Source: Plakobranchus ocellatus (taxonomy: Eukaryota; Mollusca; Gastropoda; Plakobranchidae). From it: a DNA stretch of 33,159 nt. How positions within the stretch are numbered: the stretch's first letter is position 1; each line of letters begins with the position of its first letter. The position numbers were made by a program, and so were the translations under genes. The notes beneath the pieces were generated by a model that saw only the letters and a list, made by a program, of their open reading frames with translations, was not told the origin of the DNA and did not search any database. Of the stretch, positions 1-11,600 are shown piece by piece. The DNA is taken from contig BLXT01005777.1 of assembly GCA_019648995.1 (NCBI GenBank), forward strand, positions 1,543,275-1,576,433. Direction: 5' to 3'.

Positions 1-206
1 TCGGGGTAAAAAAGCCCCCAAAAAGGTGTAAGATTATATTTGAACAGCCCCTAACAACAGCAACTGTCTCCTTCTGCTACACGCTATTCTTAAGAAGACA
101 GTGTTGTCTGACCGTCGGGTGCTGATGGCTGTATGGGCGGCGCAGCCGGAAAAAAACTGGCGGGTCTGGCCTGACCGTCGGGTCTGGTGTCTGTTTGGGT
201 CTAGCC
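1..206. mobile_element. Right end of a PIF/Harbinger-like element (element 1), cut by the window start
   Basis: Ends in GGGTCTAGCC (197-206) followed by TAA. Positions about 50-206 are a direct copy of 725-859, the right end of element 2: both carry CTGCTACACGC, then GTCTGACCGTCGGGT, GGCGCAGCCGG, an A tract and GGGTCTGGTGTCTG. The last 34 bp are inverted relative to the left end of element 2 with three mismatches, so the two ends form a strong hairpin across the shared TAA. Confidence 0.75.
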
Positions 207-209
207 TAA

Positions 210-859
210 GGATAGACCCAATCAGACACCAGACCGGACGGTCAGACCAGACCGTCTTCCGGCGCAAAAGAATGTGCAGCAGCTGATTAGTAATCACAGA
301 TAATAAAAAACGGCGATCCACCCACACCAAAAGCCGACGTCCCCGATCAGACCGTTTGAAATGAGCTTGTTCATTCCACACTGATCGTCGGGTAAAAGGG
401 GAGACAATTTGTATGGGTTTTCCTTTGAAAATAATGTCCCTTTCCCCTCCTGCTTAGTGTGTAGAATTTTGCAATGAATTCAATGTGTTGTTTGAATGCT
501 TTTCTCAGCATTGCCTACAATGGATGAGGAAACGCTTTATGAAATCATATCTACAGAGGTTTAGCAGTTCTTTGAAAGAACTTAGTTTCATACGAAAATA
601 TTGTATGAATCGTTCACTGTCTTTAACAAGTTGGGGATGTAAACGATGGAACTCGCCATAACATTTCCTGGTTTTTTTGTATGGGATGGACCCAAAATCG
701 TCTAGATCGATGCTGTTAACCACAATAACAAAATCAACTATCTCCTCCTGCTACACGCCATAAAAAAAAAGACGGTAATGTCTGACCGTCGGGTTCCGGT
801 GGCTGTGGGTGGCGCAGCCGGGAAAAAAAAACTGTCGGGTCTGGTGTCTGGGTCTAGCC
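210..859 (-). mobile_element. PIF/Harbinger-like transposon (element 2), internally deleted
   Basis: Begins GGATAGACCC (210-219) and ends GGGTCTAGCC (850-859). These inverted termini extend over about 28 bp with a small indel. TAA at 207-209 and TAA at 860-862 form a 3-bp target duplication of the TWA type typical of PIF/Harbinger. It holds a transposase N-terminal fragment on the minus strand and lacks the DDE catalytic part, so it is non-autonomous. Confidence 0.8.
505..723 (-). pseudogene. Harbinger-type transposase N-terminal fragment
   Basis: 72 codons on the minus strand containing GEFHRLHPQLVKDSERF and then IQYFRMKLSSFKELLNLC. This pattern (EFH-L...D-ERF--YFRM....F--LL) is characteristic of the N-terminal part of PIF/Harbinger (HARBI1-like) transposases. 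The frame ends at TGA and nothing of the DDE nuclease domain follows, so it is a remnant. The flanking termini and TAA duplications agree with this family. Confidence 0.75.
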
Positions 860-862
860 TAA

Positions 863-1436
863 GAAGAGCAAAGGCTGTAGCTGCGATCCTCCCTTCCCTT
901 CCCCTCTCGAATATGATTGCCTCATCAGGGCATGGCGAATCCTAGAGAATCCTATTGAATACTAGCAAAGGCTCTCTTTCTAATAGCAAAAGCCTATGTT
1001 TCCAGCATTAGGTCTAGTATAGATAGGATTTGTAATCATTTTCTAGGCAAAGTAATTAAATAAATACTTCCGGCGGAAGATTTGTAGGGTTCAAATCCTG
1101 TAGTCGAATCCTGCCCAGCACTAATGAAGAGGAAGTCGGAGCCGCTTGACAGCCTGCTATGTTCTTCCATATCACGGCTCCCTCTGGGGAAAACAATGAC
1201 ACATCCCTAGCCTTGATGTAAAATGCAGATTTTAATATGTATGAGAGAAAGAGGTGGAGGACGTGAGGCCAAATTTACTGGCTTTTATTTTATTTCTTTA
1301 AAAATCTACACACCAAGGCAATCCCGACAAGAGCTCCTAGAGTCACATCAGTCTGTAAGTATATAGATCAAGTAACGAGTTATGGACAGCAGTGCAAGGG
1401 AATCTGCGGGGATAGGGGGATCTGCCGTAGACAGAC
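863..1436. other. Upstream non-coding DNA
   Basis: No coding sequence recognised. It is less AT-rich than the rest of the window and contains a tRNA-like B-box and a short inverted repeat (separate entry), so it is probably derived from old interspersed repeats. Confidence 0.5.
1030..1190 (+). repeat. Possible tRNA-derived SINE
   Basis: GGTTCAAATCC at 1088-1098 matches the pol III B-box. A weak A-box-like TAGGCAAAGT lies about 45 nt upstream. Downstream, GGAGCCG and CGGCTCC form a small inverted repeat. No tRNA cloverleaf, poly-A tail or target duplication was identified, so this is tentative. Confidence 0.2.
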
Positions 1437-1585
1437 TAGGTCTGGATCTAAATGTCTAGATCATAGACTGTAGCTAGATCCACATTGGGCCAAGAACAAG
1501 GTTCGAGCATGATGTATAATTTAGATGATTTATTATTGCCTTGTAACCCAAAATTTAGATAGAAATCGAAGTAGATCCAGACCTA
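1437..1585. mobile_element. MITE-like inverted-repeat element
   Basis: TAGGTCTGGATCTA at 1437-1450 and its exact inverse TAGATCCAGACCTA at 1572-1585 bound about 145 bp with no coding capacity. If the outer TA is read as a target duplication it would fit a Tc1/mariner-type MITE. A second copy elsewhere in the genome would be needed to confirm it. Confidence 0.35.
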
Positions 1586-4140
1586 ATTTAATTATTTATC
1601 TCCTTGATGCATATAATCTTGACTTAGAATTAGACCTGTCTAAGGAATCTAACTGAATTATAATGCCTCTGTTGTTTGTTGTCCTAATAAAATTAAATTT
1701 GGTACAGCTTAGATTCTAAATGTGCGACTGTTATTTACAACTACAGTTTCCTTCTAGAAGCATCTTTCAAAAGCTTTACGTGGCTAAAATGCACTATATT
1801 GCAGCTGATTTAAGTAACACTGTTGATGTTTGTGAATTTGTAGAGACCTACTATTATTCTTCATTTAAATTTTACGCAGTTTTCGTTTAATTTTTGGCAA
1901 GACTTGGAGTGACTTCTATTCTTTAGTCTCTTTAAAAAAAACTCACTGTCACAGGCAGTATTCAATAAGATCTATAATTAAATCCATTTATGACAATCTG
2001 CCATATTCTTGCATATTTTTACACCCTCACTTTGTCCCTTTTCCCTTTTCCTGAACTCTCTCCATTTAATACGCCTACTCACCAGTGATGCTATGCATAT
2101 ATTCCTCGCTATCTCATAATCTGTCCTCTTTCCCCCTCGTAGTCATATTTCAAACATTCCTTCCTCTCCCGATTTTGTCTTCATAACCACACATACAGTA
2201 AATTTCACAATCAATTAGTTACTCCATTGTATCAGTTTCGATTCTTTGCAATCAAGCCCTCCACAGCATCCCTACAGAACTCCATGAATCGCTCTTTCTT
2301 GCTGTGACCCCTTCCCTCCCCCGTCTCTTTTCTCAACCTGCTGACTTTTTATTATTGTCTTTTTCACACAAGATTACCATCAAACACTTCATTGTATCAG
2401 TCTCTTTCCTGTGTATTCACATCCCCAACACTTTCCCTCTGAAACTCTCCCAGCTGCTCTTGCTCTGTCCCTCTCCTCTACCCTCCCTTTTCTTTCTCGA
2501 CTTTCTCCACTCCATTTGGTCCATTCCCAAACAATTTGAACTGGGAGTTTCCAATGTAACATGGTGTTAGTATTGGTCAAGCCAGCCATTCTAGCCTTGG
2601 CCTCAGTCTGATTTCTCCCATTTCCCTTCCCATACAGCATTGTGAAGCAATTTGCCATTATTTTCCGTGCAACCATTTCTTTTGCTTAGTCTTAAAGGGC
2701 CTAGCTCTCCACTTGATACTGAACCTGAATAGAAACAATTACAGGGGAATATACCACAAAAGATCAAATGCAAAGCCTCTCACATGATAGTTAGATACCC
2801 TTATGAGCTAAGCTCGTCCCCTGACTTGATTTTATAAATAATGATTTGTGATAAATTTGTTACTTTGTAGTCATGGGTCACACATCCTAAATTGGGTATG
2901 GTTTTGGATTTAAAAAATGAGAACATTTTTGTAATATATTTTGTATATCTTGAGACCAATCGAAATGGAAAGAAAATCACATTTTGAATCTTTTAAGTCG
3001 TTGAATCAGCCTGTATTTTCTTTTTGTAAGCTTTCCAATTGTGAAATGTATTTTATTATTTGAGAAAAGACACATGAAATTTTAATGTTTTGAAAAAAAA
3101 AAGCATTCTAAAGAATGGAAAAAAATTAATTTATGTTATTTTTTCTCAAAAGTTATGTTACATCTCAAGACATACATTCTGTAATAAAATCAATTTCACA
3201 GAGTGGTTGAGATGATAAAACAACCAGTTTTAGTAATATCAAAATAAATGCATGATATCACTGTTTGTCATCCATCTCTTCATGTGTGCATATTCCACTG
3301 CAAAAATCCTCTTTCATTTTGAAAGGAGTAAATCTGTCAAACTTTCTTGTGTTGATATTGTAGGAAAATTGTTGGTAGGAATGTTAGCAAGACAAACTAT
3401 ATATACACAGATTACAAATAAACCAAGTTACTTCAGAGCAATGACTTCAATTTATGAATATAGGTAAATCAAAGAAAATAACATGACATACATGAATGAA
3501 AAAGAAATGAATAAACTTCATTTCTTAAAAAAAAAACAACAAAACTAAACTATTTGGTTTTCTTTTATGAATCCTTGCAACAGAATGGGCTTTCGTGATC
3601 TGTAATTAAAAATTTAAGGAAATAAACCAACCCAATAAGGAAGAAGCTCTAAAGTCATTAAAACAGATTTTACAGATTAAGAAGACAAATATAGCAATAA
3701 GAGCTCAATTTACAGGGGACCATAACTCCTATTTGTCATTAGATCAGAACAACTAATTTGATGTAGGCTATTTCACTTCTACAAGGTTTGGGAAAAAATA
3801 GAAAAACAAATTTGATAGTATCTATTTTTAATTGAAAAAAAAATGACATCAACATTTTGATTAAAATATTTCTTTCAAGTCCTTTTTTTAAATGTTAGAG
3901 ATTGTATCATTATAAAAATGTTTAATTTGAGAATATGCAGTATTGATACAGTGGACCAACAAAATGTTTGCTCAGAGAATAAAGAAAGTTGATAAAACAA
4001 AATTTAAAAAAAAATTTAAAAAAAAAATATTAAATAACTCCATGAAATTAAGAGTTTTCATTACTTTTTTTCTAAATTGAGTGAACAAACCTCTGCAACA
4101 GTATTTAGAACTGTGCAAAAATACATAATTTTTGTCTATG
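1586..4140. other. Non-coding upstream region
   Basis: AT-rich overall. At 2000-2690 the + strand is strikingly pyrimidine-rich, with two diverged segments sharing CATTGTATCAGT (near 2228 and 2391) that suggest an old local duplication. Open frames there on both strands resemble no family known to me. No promoter of FBXO41 could be recognised. Confidence 0.6.
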
Positions 4141-4169
4141 TTAATTATTTGGCTTTCTATATCCCTCAG
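4141..4169 (+). other. FBXO41: Splice acceptor upstream of the start codon
   Basis: A pyrimidine-rich tract ending CTTTCTATATCCCTCAG, with a plausible TTAAT branch point about 25 nt upstream, precedes 49 nt of leader before the ATG. This suggests the first coding exon begins at 4170 and that one or more 5' UTR exons and the promoter lie further upstream, inside or outside this window. Alternatively transcription starts near here and the match is fortuitous. Confidence 0.5.
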
Positions 4170-4196
4170 TGAAATTGGCACAAGTGCAAAAAGGGA

Positions 4197-4235
4197 ATGA
4201 AGCTGCCCCTCCAACATCATGCCTGTCAACATTGA
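4197..4235 (+). CDS. Upstream ORF overlapping the FBXO41 start codon
   Basis: An ATG 22 nt before the main start opens a 12-codon frame (MKLPLQHHACQH) that ends in TGA at 4233-4235, 15 nt past the main ATG and in a different frame. It has a purine at -3, so it may be recognised. Overlapping uORFs usually lower translation of the main frame, because ribosomes that translate them pass the true start. Whether it is used is unknown. Confidence 0.4.
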   Translation: MKLPLQHHACQH

Positions 4236-5629
4236 TATACCATACAGGTGTCCCAATTGTGGGGATCAGATGAAGTTTTCTACATTACATGAGCTGCGCA
4301 GTCATTTAGAAAATGAACACTCATACCATTCCTCCAGATCAAGAAGACGTGTTACCATTTCTGACTTTGATGGACCAAGCACACTCAGCAACTCAATGTC
4401 AGATCTTGGCCGAATTTCACCTCTGTTGCATCAGTTTCATGCAGATACTTATATGCTTGAAGAGCAATTAAAAAGATCTAAAGAAGAGGAACTAAATAAT
4501 AAAAAACACAGAGCTAGCAGTGCAGAATCTTTACTAGACATAGATGATGGTTACATTCCAATGAGCAAAAACACAAGAAGAAAATGGAATAGCCCTTCTA
4601 GCAAAGCATCCTTTAGAACCTATGGTCTTCCAAGTAGAGTCAGTAGAAACCTTGATCCTCACTCTAAAAAGCGCACCAATAGAGAGCATTCAGGTAGTAA
4701 GAGAGTTTTGCGTCCCCACTATAGAGATGATGATCATTATGATGATAGCAATCCTCAACTTGATGTAGACAAGCATATTTTAGAAGGGATTTCTCATAGA
4801 ATTAAAGATCTCTCAGATTTAAAATCTTCTTTTAGCCATACAGGAGACAAACACATGGCCCAAACGCTTCATGCTTTGTCAAAGGAAGTCATGATTGAGC
4901 GAGCTAGTCAGCAAGCGACAGCAGAATCTTTGTATTCAGCAAATGAAACGCTTTATGGTGTAGAAAGGGCTGCTGAGCAAAGGATTGCTCTGCAACAGAG
5001 AGTTATTGAAAATCTTGCAGAGGAGCTGAAAGATAAAGAGAAAAGGCTAACCAGTTTAATGCAGGAAATGGACAACCTTAGGGAGCAACAAACACGTTTG
5101 AAGAATGCAAATGTTCTTAATACAAATTTAGATTTTGAGAGCAAACACTTGCAGCAAGAACTGTCAGAAAAGCAAAAAGAACTAGATGCTCTTGCTAGAA
5201 ATGTGGAGCGTTCCAAGCAGTTCATTTCAGTAGACAATCTCAAAGACCATATACCAGAAAAGCTGTCACATGCAGAAAACACCAGTCAATCTGCAATGCA
5301 ACTTGACAACAGAAATAATTATCCAAACTCCACAAAAGAAAATTCATTTTCAGTCTTTCATGCAAGTGCAAACAAGGAGCCTGTGAATTCTGAGGTGCAA
5401 AACATGTCTCATGATCTTGCCAATGATGATGAACTGAAGTCAGTCAAGCAAAAGGCCCAGCAACTTGAGAAAGATAGACATTCTCTTCTTCTTGAGATGC
5501 AAAGTCTTTTAGAGACAGCTGCTGTGGACAATGAAAAGTTAAGGCAAGAGCTCCACAATCAGGAGCATAAGCTGAGCAGAATGAACCTAGATTTGAAGTC
5601 ATCGAAGCATGAGCAAGCTGAACTTTTAG
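4219..5629 (+). CDS. FBXO41: FBXO41 exon 1 (coding): zinc finger and first coiled coils
   Basis: Encodes residues 1-470. The start is chosen because MPVNIDIPYRCPNCG aligns with the vertebrate N-terminus and the ATG has A at -3. The C2H2 finger C11-X2-C14-X14-H29-X4-H34 is followed by a basic serine/arginine-rich stretch and a polar linker. Heptad-like coiled coil runs at about 245-335 (LYGVERAAEQRI...) and 403-470. The donor is TTTTAG|GTGAGC, ending in phase 1. Reading through the donor adds only GELNL and a stop, so intron retention would give a finger-plus-coil protein without F-box. Confidence 0.93.
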
Positions 5630-8600
5630 GTGAGCTGAATTTGTAGTTTTCAAATTTATGGTCATGCCTTTTTTCTTTCAATATCAATGGTGGATCAATA
5701 TTAAAGGTCAGCACATATATTTTTCGCCTGTGATGAGGCAGCTTCATTGAGCATTCAAGTTTCCTTTCATAGTCTTCCAGATATTGTGAAGAATTGGATA
5801 AAACTAAAAAAAATCCTATGAAACACTCCAAAAAAAAAGAAAATTATTTAAAAAATGTTTTTCTGCGTGTTTATTACTTTTCTTTTGTTTTTTTTGCTTT
5901 TTGTCTTTAAACCTTTTTCTCAAGTGTTGCTTGGACACCCAATGTCGTGATACCAGTTCAAACGAGCCTGAAGTTGCTATATTTCCTAAAAATCATGTAA
6001 AGCATTTTGGTGACAAAATGTGGTATTATAAGCTATTTTTAAAAAGCTGAAAAAAAAAAGGGACAAAGATTGGCTATATTTCCTTTATTTTTACATTTTT
6101 CTGTCCTATAAATTAATAATCACCCTCTAACATCATTAGCTGCGTGAATCATTTGCCCTTTTTAAGTGCCTAAGATCATCAATATACATTTTAAACACTT
6201 TCCAAAGTTTTAAAAAATGGATATTTGTAACTCATTTTGACATGGATCCCTTCATTTAAAAATCTCTTTTACGATTTACTCTGACATCAATAAGAAAATA
6301 AAATAAAGTTCATTTTGTACAATGTCTTGATGTGCCATTCTGATTCACATATTTTATAGATTGAAATCACAATGTAAAAATAAGATTGTTTCAAATTTTT
6401 GTTTTTTTAAAGCTTCATACAGTAGTTGAAGTTGAAAAAAATTTTCTTCTCATTAAAGTTGTGGGTTGAATCGCTGCAGCTTCAAATCCTTGACGATGAA
6501 TTTTTTTTTTAAATTGCACCAACTCCTTTTAGAAAAATATATTTTATTTAACTTGCAGAGATGCAAAGATCATAAATCATGATCAATGATCACATAGAAC
6601 TTATTTGGTAACAGACATACAAATATGATGCAAAGTGCATCATTGATTTTCATATTGATTTCTTGACACCAATGGCATACAGGTGTAAATGGAGCAGATG
6701 CTTTGTTTTGGTTTTTTTTTTAACTGATTTTTTGTATTTGTGTTTAGAAAAATGATCCTTGTTTTTATGCATAAATAGAGCATCATAAATGTGTTTTATT
6801 ATTCTCACTATTATTCCCTTCTTGCTTATTTCTTTTCTTGATAATTTTGCAGTACATAATCAGTCTCTCTGCCCACGGCTCTCCAATTTTCCATATTTTT
6901 TTTTTTGTGCTCTATATTGTTTGCAAACCATATTATAACTAATGTTTTTTTTTTCCTTCAGTTATCATATCAGATTCCCTAAAAATATGATGTGACTATA
7001 CAATAATATTTTTCATCAGGTGAAACTCATGAATTGTACCACCAAGCTGATGTTGGCCTGACAAAGTTGAAGATGATGCTGAAGGAGCGTGATCGTCAAT
7101 TGTCAAGTGTCTCAAGTGCCCTTGAGCAAGCACGGGAGATCCAGCAAAATCTTGTCCATGAAAGAGATGAGTCATTAAAGCAAGCAGCAGAGAGGGAAGG
7201 AATGTATCGTGCCATGCTTGCGGCAAACAGCGATCAAGTAACATAATCTTTCTCTTAAAAGGGGGGGGGGGCAATTTCTAAAGTATTAATAACAGAGGAA
7301 TGAAATTTTATACAAATGATCCTTATGTAATGGATATATGCGGAATCTGCCGTCAAAAAACCTTTTCATCATGAGGTTGCTATGACAACGGCGGCCATCA
7401 TGAATTTTAAACTATTAGTTTTGAATGACTAAAAGTACTCCATAAGTTGCTGACAGATTAACTTCAAATTTGGTTCACATAATCTTGAGATACTCCTTTT
7501 TAAATGGGCAGAGAGCTTTTTTTGATATTTAACACATGTATTGAGAAAAAAAATTGTTTAAATATTGCTGTTTGGAATTTCTAATTTTGACACCTTCCTG
7601 ATTTATTTATTTTTTTTTAAATAAAAATATTCGCAGTGTAATGAAAAAAAATACATGTTTCTGAACAATTTCACAAAGTTTGTCTGAATCCACCTACAAA
7701 TAGCAAAGTTTTAGTAAAAAATGTAAAAAAAAATGAATTTTGAAAAAAATCTAACAAATCCGTTTTTTGAAGATAATTCATTGAGTGTGTCATAGTTGAA
7801 AATCTTTGTATTAAAAATCCTCTTTTTTCTGAACAAGTCAAAGTTTATTTCACAAAGATATCTAAAAAGATAAGAAAGTTGTGACAAAAAATAAACAGCA
7901 ATGTAACAAAGAAAAGTAAAGAAAAATTTGCCTGGCAGGTTGCCACCCCCCTCCCCCACCAATAATAAAAGGAATGATAAAGTCAGTGTGTACAAACTTA
8001 CTTTAAGATAAGAAAACAAAACAAAATACAGCAACAGAGGACAAAAAAAGAAAAATCAGATATACATAAAGTAGGCAAAGACGAATATTAGCTGTAAATC
8101 AAAATCAAACAGAAAAATACTTATGACTATAAATGATTCATACATAATGCAAAAACAGCGTTAAGAATTTAGTTCTTTTGAACGGATGATTTTATGTCTA
8201 TGGCATTAATTGATATAGATTTTTGGTGCTCCAATGGAACCCTGCTAATATATTTCTATGCCAGTTTCCATCAGAGCACCAGCAATATATGCCATGTAGA
8301 TTAAAGAGATGCAAATCTGAGCTGTAATATAGGAGACACTTATATTGTCTTGTTTTTGTTTTTCACAGCTCAAAACAATGAAAGATGCCTTAGCCTCCAA
8401 TCAGGAATCAAAACACACATTGGAGATGAATTTGCGTAAGGTTAACTACAAACTGGAATCAAAAGGAATGGAAGATTCTCATCTAAGGCAGAAAATGGAA
8501 AATCTTACTTCTGAATTAAGAAAGAGAGAAGAAAAAGAAGCAAAACTCAAAAGTGAGGTTCAAAGAAGAGAAGAGAAACTGAAAAAGGCTAAAAGGTAAC

Positions 8601-11600
8601 CTTTCCTCCCCACTTATATCTATGCAATTTTTATTTTATCAATGCTTATAATTATGGCTTTTATCACCTTATGTTTCTTGCACTATGTGAAAGAGCTTGG
8701 GAAGGACCAAAAGGCGGTTGCAGAACATTGTTTTGTGTTAACCTTTTTCCTTTTATTCCCCAACTCTTTTTTTTTTTTTTTTTGTCTTTAACCTCTGTCT
8801 ATGTATGCTGTGCATATCAAAACTAATGGCTCTGCTTCTTTATGTAACACATTGAAATACCAGAGCAATAATATATTTTTTTTCCTGTCATCAACTCGAA
8901 CCATCTTTTCTAAATGTGAGGAATTTCCCAAATGAGATTGCTTTTTTTTTAATAATGACTTAAAATAATCAATCAGTATGTTTTTCGCAATTCTGTTTGT
9001 ATGTGTGGTCAGTAGAAAAAATGAAATGCAATCAAGGCAATGTTTTCAGTTAAAACTCTTAATGAAGCCTGAAACTACATAAATTAGGTAGGACGGATAA
9101 TTTTCTAGCATTAGTGCTGGTTTATGGCTTAAAATTTGACAATCCTGATTGCAATTTAGATGTGGCCATAATATTGAACAAAAAAAAAAGCAGTAATATC
9201 TTCAGAAGGGCTAGAAATGGTAATGGTATTTATTTTTCAGGTTGATAAAGCAGTGATAAGAGCTGACCAGGCCTGCGTTGCCCAGAGATAGTTCGCCTAC
9301 CTATAGTAGCGCTCAAGAGACAATTTTACATTGTGGCTAAAGAAGTTTGCAGTTATCTTTCTATTGATTATGAGTTTGATTTTGCTACTAACATTCTAGC
9401 CTTATATCAGGGTTATATGCACAAATAATTGTTTAATTTCTTTACAATGTCAAAAACAATGGTGTCAGTTATGGATACATGTATTTTTCTGGTGGTTTTC
9501 CCTCATAGTTCGGCAATTTCTTTTCGTAGTGAAATGGAAAGAAAGACAGATTTTTAAAAGAGTACAGCTAAAAAAGATAGTTCTGCTCGCATGAAACTGA
9601 AAGGGTTCATCTCAAAACTGTTGGAAAGAGCAGAAAAGGCTGAGTCTGAACTGAGCACTTTGCAGAAAGACAAGCCAAAGTAAAAAACAATGGTTTCAGC
9701 TATGTATACATGTATTTTTTTGGTGTTTTTCACTCATAGTTTATATTTTATTGGGCAATTTTTTTTCCTCAGTGAGATGGAAAGAATGACAGATTTTTTA
9801 AAGAATACAGCTGAAAAAGAAAGTTCTGCTCGCATGAAACTGGAAGGATTCATCTCGAAACTGTTGGAAAGAGCAGAAAAGGCTGAGTCTGAACTGAGGG
9901 CTTTGCAAAAAGACAAGCCTAGGAAATCAAAGCATTACAAAGTAAGAAACTCTGTATAAAATTTAACCACTGCTGTCATAGCAAAACTAAAAGTATATAT
10001 TTTCCTCAGATAAGGTGAAGAAAGTAACCAGGATGAGTATGAATATGATTCTCAGTCTAATAGTGTCTGGCCGAATGATGTTGATCGTCTCCTGGTAGAC
10101 TTCAATTATTTTTGTGGTGTTTATTTTATTCTGTATCTTAGTATCAATTTATTAACTAAGATCCATAATGTGAAAATTAAAAAAAAGTAATTTTTTTTCT
10201 AAAATTTTTCAGCATTGCTTGGTTTCAGGGTATGTGACTGCTTATTAAATAAATTGTAGTGTGGTGAATGCATGGTTAACAGTGTTAAGGGGATAAGCTT
10301 TTATCCTAAGCACTGACAGCATTATTTCCCCATCAGAGTGCAGTAAAGCGTTTATTTTAATCTGATTTTAGCTTTTCGTATTGGGTTTTCATTACTCAAT
10401 AAAATTGTCTATTACTTTTAACTTTTGAAATTAACTGTAGAAGGAGATAGATTTTAAGAAAAGATAAATAGATCATTGACATTTAAGATGACAAATGTGG
10501 TAAACATAAGTTAAAAAAAAAAAAAAATTAATATTACTTTGAGCACAACAAATTCATTGATATTTGTTCAAAACACCAACTGGAATAATAGCACAAACTA
10601 CACTCAAAATTTTGAAGGTCTGTGCAGTGATACTCTAGTTACACAAGAAATATAAGGCCATTTGGTCAAAACTCCTTTTATGAACCCACTTCACTGTTAT
10701 AAACCCTGCAAACACTGTTTCAGATAAAGATATTCCAGTTTGTTCATATAGCTTTTTACTTCAAGAGGTAATCAAGATATTGAAAAAAAAAAAATACCCC
10801 CCAAAACTTGTAATAATATGACATGAAAGCTGTCAGTGAAAGTCCTAAGTCCTTACCTGTACATTTTATATATTGATAAATCTAATGGAATTCTTTTCAT
10901 GAGCTTCAAATGCCAATACTGGGAATGTGTTATAAAACATTTTTTGGGAAGATGTTTTAATTTCATATGCCTTTTTCTCATCACTACAATGAAAGACTTT
11001 CTCCCACTTCAGATTTAGCCCATACACATTTCATAAATTGTGTCTGAAGAAGAGCTTTATGGGTCTCCAAATGCGTAGTAACTAAATTGAGCATGATTGA
11101 TTTTTTTCTTACGTTTTTATCCACAGAAACGGACTGTTGGACATGAGAAACTTTCAGCAGAGTTAGCTAGGAGTGAAAATTCAGCTATGAATTTTGAGCT
11201 CCATCCTGCTCCTGATAGCAGACATGAGTAAGTTTTCTCAATATGACCACTGCAAAATATATATATTTTTTTTATTTGAAAATCATAGTGCCTTTACTAT
11301 TTTTAGAATACACTAATGAGTGTGAAGGCAAGCTTTACATAATGGAATATTTTTAACATATCCATGCCTATCTGCGAAAAAAAAAACAAGGTGTTTAAAA
11401 AGGATATCTTCCACTTTGATACCAGTACCATAGGTGAATAACATCAAATTTAGAGACCAGAGTCATGAAATATCTGTGTCATTTTCAACATCTTAGGCAA
11501 GATAATTTTTTCCTAGCCCTAAATCATGGCCCATATTTTGTTGTAATTAAGACTTAAAATGCATTACCTATCTCTTTTGTCTCTTTGGTGAGTGGCATAT

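Larger units (their letters stand above)
9452..9941 (+). repeat. FBXO41: Tandem duplication of exon 4 with its acceptor region
   Basis: The first unit starts at 9452 (AAAAACAATGGTGTCAG) and the second at 9683 (AAAAACAATGGTTTCAG). Each includes about 80-90 nt of intron, a 3' splice site and the exon. The exon parts are about 92% identical by eye, with about 12 differences in 147 aligned bases. The offset grows from 231 to 243 because unit 2 has about 12 extra intronic bases. Unit 1 also lacks the last 19 nt of coding sequence of unit 2. Confidence 0.9.

Noticed and set aside
34..381. 115-codon minus-strand and 61-codon plus-strand frames near the left edge
   Set aside because: They run through the inverted termini of the Harbinger-like elements; the palindromic GC-rich repeats keep both strands open and no protein similarity is visible.
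2304..2676. Overlapping open frames of 88 and 95 codons on opposite strands
   Set aside because: They reflect a pyrimidine-rich tract; no recognisable motifs, splice context or family match.
9241..9315. GC-richer patch after TATTTTTCAG in intron 3 as an additional exon
   Set aside because: In the phase required by exon 3 it reads only a few codons before TGA, and the only open frame ends after 16 codons without a donor.
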